Shown one piece after another: positions 60,425 through 64,000 of a stretch of 64,000 bases of DNA. The notes below the pieces were generated by a model. That model was not told where the DNA came from, searched no databases, and saw only the letters and a list, made by a program, of their open reading frames with translations. The number at the start of each line of letters is the position of its first letter. The first letter of the stretch is position 1. The position numbers and the translations under genes are program-made. The stretch comes from Flaccisagitta enflata. Lineage: Eukaryota; Chaetognatha; Sagittoidea; Aphragmophora. Location of the stretch: positions 9,920,001-9,984,000 of the forward strand of contig OZ231128.1 in NCBI GenBank assembly GCA_965153355.1, read 5' to 3'.

Positions 60425-60776
60425 TCGCGGTCCCGCTGCATCCCGATATTTTTATACTCCCAACTTTCCATCATTCATTTTTTTTCTTTTTTTTTTCTCT
60501 CTTTTTCCTTCTCTTTTCTCTCTCTTTTCCTAATTTTGATTCTGATGATGGTTAATGCAGTTAGTTGAGAAAGTCTTACTCTCCTCTCCTCTCTAGGCTG
60601 CGTGCGAGAAAATCAGAGCCTCAGTCGGGACTCTTTGACTTTGATAAGCAAACCAATTTTGAAATAGTTCGTTTTCTCTGTCTTTCTCAGTCAATTACTA
60701 ATTTACTATTTTATTCGTTGTATCATTGAACGTACCATCGCATCGGCCGTGCTATCATTTTCATCTGATCGTTGTC
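60425..60776. other. no recognised feature
   Basis: T/CT-rich at 60475-60530, otherwise unique. Confidence 0.5.
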
Positions 60777-60963
60777 AGATGCGTCATCGCATCTTTTAAA
60801 GAGGGTGTATGCATAGATGGGCAGGTCCGTTCATTTGTCGGTGTGTAGATAATTTTTTTCATGTGCTTTTAAACATTCTTCTGTACACTTTCTCACTATC
60901 ACTGTCTAAAGTGTCCATATTCCATAAAATGTTTTCACATGTATTGGACATCGCTTGGTCTTG
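60777..60963 (+). mobile_element. THR1 element (AGATGCG type)
   Basis: Hairpin AGATGCGTCATCGCATCT, TTTTAAAGAGGG, and GGTCCGTTCATTTGTCGGTG core. Distal GTATTGGACATCGCTTGGTC and TTG before TTT match the 44872 copy. The distal arm itself has decayed. Confidence 0.75.
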
Positions 60964-60974
60964 TTTCCTTCTTT

Positions 60975-61285
60975 CCCTACTTTCCTGAACTATCTGAATG
61001 CGATTGACCCGGTTCATTCAAATGTTCTAGGTCACAACTACTAGACTACCTGGATATGATTAGCCCTGTTTGTCCCTGCCCTCTAGGTCACAACTAAATA
61101 CCCGGACTATCTGAATGTGATTGGCCCTGTTCGTCCCTGCCTTCTAGGTCACATCTACTTACCCGGACTATCTGAATGTGATTGGCCCTGTTCGTCCCTG
61201 CCTTTTAGGTCACAACTACTTACCCGGACTATCTGAATGTGATTGGCCCTGTTCGTCCCTGCCTTCTAGGTCACAACTGTCCGCT
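60975..61285. repeat. ~62-bp tandem repeat, five units
   Basis: Units GGTCACAACTACTTACCCGG, ACTATCTGAATGTGATTGGC, CCTGTTCGTCCCTGCCTTCT; the third to fifth are nearly identical. Confidence 0.92.
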
Positions 61286-61592
61286 GGCACACGCCGTCGC
61301 GCAATACGGAAATTTGGCAGTCCAATAACTCCAATTAGTTCAGTTGCTCTTCCTCCTCCATGTCCTCTTCCTCTTCCTCCTCCTCTTTTTTCTCTTTCGT
61401 CTCTGCCACTATTTTTTCATCCTTCGTTCTTCTTTTCATTTCTGTTTTTGGGTTTCCGGGTGGACACTGGCTTTAATTGACAGGACTGGGCTGCTATTAG
61501 GCTGGGCAGGGACAGTGACTGCTTAGAAATTAGTATTTCTGGCCTGTCTGTCATGTCTGTCTCTCCCCTTGACTCTCTGTAGGACACTGTCG

Positions 61593-61692
<100 letters not shown>

Positions 61693-61819
61693 TTTCGGGA
61701 GGTGCTGAGGTGATGAGACCACCGCATGTTTGCTTTTTTTTTGTTTGTTCATTTGGTCAGATTTATCCAATAGATGGCCGGTCATACGGAAGCGAGAAAA
61801 TGACCGACAGAACGCGCGC

Positions 61820-61820
<1 letters not shown>

Positions 61821-61895
<75 letters not shown>

Positions 61896-61900
61896 AGGAG
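61821..61900. repeat. (GA)n microsatellite
   Basis: GA run, then GAAAGA. Positions 61901-62220 hold nothing recognised. Confidence 0.95.
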
Positions 61901-62224
61901 ATTAAGAGTAAAATAAGGAGAAAAAGGGAGAGAGAAAGTGTAACAAACTGTTTCCGGCATTCATTTTGTAAGTTTGAAAGCTTGGACACTCACTGAAAAG
62001 TTATGCGAAAATGAGACAGAAAATTTATGCTGCTTCCGCTTGACGTGACGTGTCATGATCTCAGTCTTTCCTTTGATATTCCAACATGATTTCCTTCATG
62101 TTTGATCGTCTGTCTTCAAGCCTTGCCGCCTGCTTGTCCGTAAAGTTTCTATCCGTCACTATCTGCTTGCAAATCTGACTTATTTAGACTCTGTCTGTCT
62201 GCCTGTCTGTCTTTCTCCCATTTT

Positions 62225-62347
62225 CTCTTTGTCTCTTTGTCTCTTGTTCTCTTTCGTTCGCTTTCGTTCTCTTTCCTCCTCTCTCGGTCTCTCTCGTTCT
62301 CTCTCGGTCTCTCTCGGTCTCTCTCGTTCTCTCTCGTTCTCTCTCGT

Positions 62348-62441
<94 letters not shown>
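62225..62441. repeat. (CTCTCGNT)n then (CT)n
   Basis: TCTCTCGTTC/TCTCTCGGTC decamers grade into a 93-bp CT run, a visible transition from decamer to dinucleotide. Confidence 0.92.
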
Positions 62442-62446
<5 letters not shown>

Positions 62447-62717
62447 TGAATTTCTGTTACTATGCGACTGTGAGATCGTGAGATTCTAATTTCTCCTTAC
62501 GTTGTTCCGACGTCAGCGTATTGATGACCTCACAGACTGCACTTCGGGCTTAAAAGCTTTTAGGACATGTCCATCACAACGAGGCAGATAGAGAAGAATA
62601 AGGAAGGGGGTGGGGGGGGGGGGGCTGTTGGGTGGAAAATGACAGCGACGCTGTTAGGCTTAATGGTTCATTTTGATTCTCCTCTGACGCGGTGCGCGCT
62701 GCCGATCTTGTCACGAC

Positions 62718-63014
62718 CAGGGTACGACAAAGTGCTCAAGCACGCAAGCATTGCTTGTAGGCAGCTAGCTTATTTTTTAGGCAAGAGAAAAAAATATATG
62801 AAGATTTATTAACGAAAAATTTTTTTTAATAAAATATTAAAGGTTGTTTTTCTCGGATTTTCTCGTTAGCTGCAATTCAAATGATATTACAAACAAGTAA
62901 TTATTTATATACTTCATCTCTATTAAAATCTTTCTTAAATCAAAAGTTTTCTTTGAAGGCAGCAACTATTGAAAAATTTTGCTTGTAGGCAGCCAAAATT
63001 TTTGTCGCACCCTG
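62718..63014. mobile_element. hAT MITE with 8-bp TSD
   Basis: Starts CAGGGTACGACAAAGTGC, ends GTCGCACCCTG, flanked by exact GTCACGAC on both sides (62710-62717, 63015-63022). The interior contains GCTTGTAGGCAGC twice in direct orientation. A related older copy is at 583-939. Confidence 0.93.
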
Positions 63015-63479
63015 GTCACGACAAATAGTATCTAGTAGAGTATTTCCGAAAATATGAATACATTCATCAAAATCCTGACTTCCTGTACATCAGTCACTCC
63101 AACTCTCTCCATGTTGCAATTGTTGCGTATATCACAACAGCCCATCGCATCATCTTCACATGATTTTTCACATAATGTTTTTTTTTCTTTTTTGCATCCC
63201 ACTTTGCAGGTTTAACGGCCTCAAATGCGACATTGGCGTAGTCACAATTGCGACTTTTGCGTAGTCACAATTGATGGCGTCATAATTGCGGCATTGGCGT
63301 AGTCACAATTGATATTCTTTACTTCGTCAGTCCCGCATCGTAAAGATGTAATGCGAACTTTGACGAATGTCGGTGTACGATGTTGACATCACTTCTTGAG
63401 CATCATCGTCTCTGGATTTCCTAAATCGTGCCCTTTGTGAATAATAGAGGTCTGCTTAGATTTCCTCGAATTCCATTGG
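63015..63479. other. no recognised gene; short GCGTAGTCACAATTG repeats
   Basis: Four direct repeats of GGCGTAGTCACAATTG type at 63233-63312. Otherwise unique. Confidence 0.6.
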
Positions 63480-63596
63480 TTCAAGACAACAACAACAACA
63501 ACAACAACAAAAAGTCAACAACAACAACAAAAATAACAACAACTCTCGGATTATTTCGCTATTTTCCCACGAATCTACAAATTACCCTTTACTACG

Positions 63597-63666
<70 letters not shown>

Positions 63667-63714
63667 CTCCCGGATTATTTCGCTATTTTCCCACGAATCT
63701 ACAAATTGCCCTTT

Positions 63715-63790
<76 letters not shown>

Positions 63791-63870
63791 CTCCCGGATT
63801 ATTTGTCTTTTTTCCCGTGCGAAAACCAACTACTACTTTTCCCGTGCGAAAACCAACTACTACTACACGC
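63480..63870. repeat. (CAA)n arrays alternating with a 50-bp unique block
   Basis: CAA arrays at 63486-63543, 63596-63666 and 63715-63790 are each followed by CTCCCGGATTATTTCGCTAT with TTTCCCACGAATCTACAAAT. The last block is altered and carries a duplicated CCCGTGCGAAAACCAACTAC. Confidence 0.92.
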
Positions 63871-63902
63871 TGTAACTCGGTAAAACCTTGTCCTCTGTGT
63901 AT

Positions 63903-63926
63903 GTATATATATATATATATATATAC
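63903..63926. repeat. (TA)n microsatellite
   Basis: Eleven or twelve TA units near the end of the window. Confidence 0.95.
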
Positions 63927-64000
63927 AGTTTACTGTTTACACGGTGTTGACAAATGATGGCTCCTTTAGCAGAGCATCGCAGAATCGAGATGTTCGAGCT

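Overview
The window looks like a repeat-rich stretch of a metazoan, probably marine invertebrate, genome. The only host coding sequence I recognise is one Kazal-domain exon with consensus splice sites at 5031-5169 on the minus strand. The species cannot be named from the sequence. Most long open frames here are translations of microsatellites (GA, GAAA, GT, CAA, GAT) and minisatellites, and are annotated as repeats.

The space between tandem arrays is filled by several mobile-element families, often nested. (1) A very abundant family of short elements, called THR1 (terminal-hairpin repeat 1) here, has more than 20 copies. Each starts after a T-run with a 16-18 nt hairpin and a short spacer, commonly CTCTATAAGAGG. 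A GTCC/CGGT-rich core follows, then an inverted copy of the first 8-12 nt, a second hairpin, and CTTG before another T-run. The terminal 8-12 nt differs between copies (AGTTGCGGAC, AGTCGCGGAC, GTCGCGTGC, AGGTGCGMC, AGATGCGTCC), but the two hairpin arms and the distal inverted copy change together. (2) A second family of the same plan, THR2, has GGGCAGCGGCCCC termini and minisatellite cores, and repeatedly sits inside or beside tandem repeats. The architecture recalls Helentron-associated non-autonomous elements, but that assignment is inference. (3) There are hAT elements with 8-bp target duplications (19810-21570 with a transposase remnant; 62718-63014). (4) There is a Tc1-like remnant at 54497-55457, and there are several TA- or TTAA-flanked MITEs and long foldback elements (8793-10220, 18470-19236, 43346-43909, 26908-27218). 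(5) Five copies of a GCGAGC-rich element are present.

The most gene-like block is 56667-59350 on the plus strand. It holds decayed genes matching a Maverick/Polinton or adintovirus-like element: a packaging ATPase, a small basic protein, a second conserved protein, and a retroviral-type integrase, closely packed. The ATPase P-loop is split by one MITE and the integrase by another, the latter with TA target duplication. A THR2-type end truncates the integrase.

Layout: 0-3.5 kb minisatellites; 3.6-6.3 kb GCGAGC elements, a MITE, the Kazal exon and tandem repeats; 7.6-18 kb microsatellites, foldback and THR1 copies; 18.4-21.6 kb foldback and hAT; 21.6-41 kb long microsatellites and minisatellites with THR1/THR2; 41-54 kb THR2, MITE, THR1 and minisatellites; 54.5-59.4 kb Tc1 and Polinton-like remnants; 59.7-64 kb CT arrays, hAT MITE and CAA arrays.
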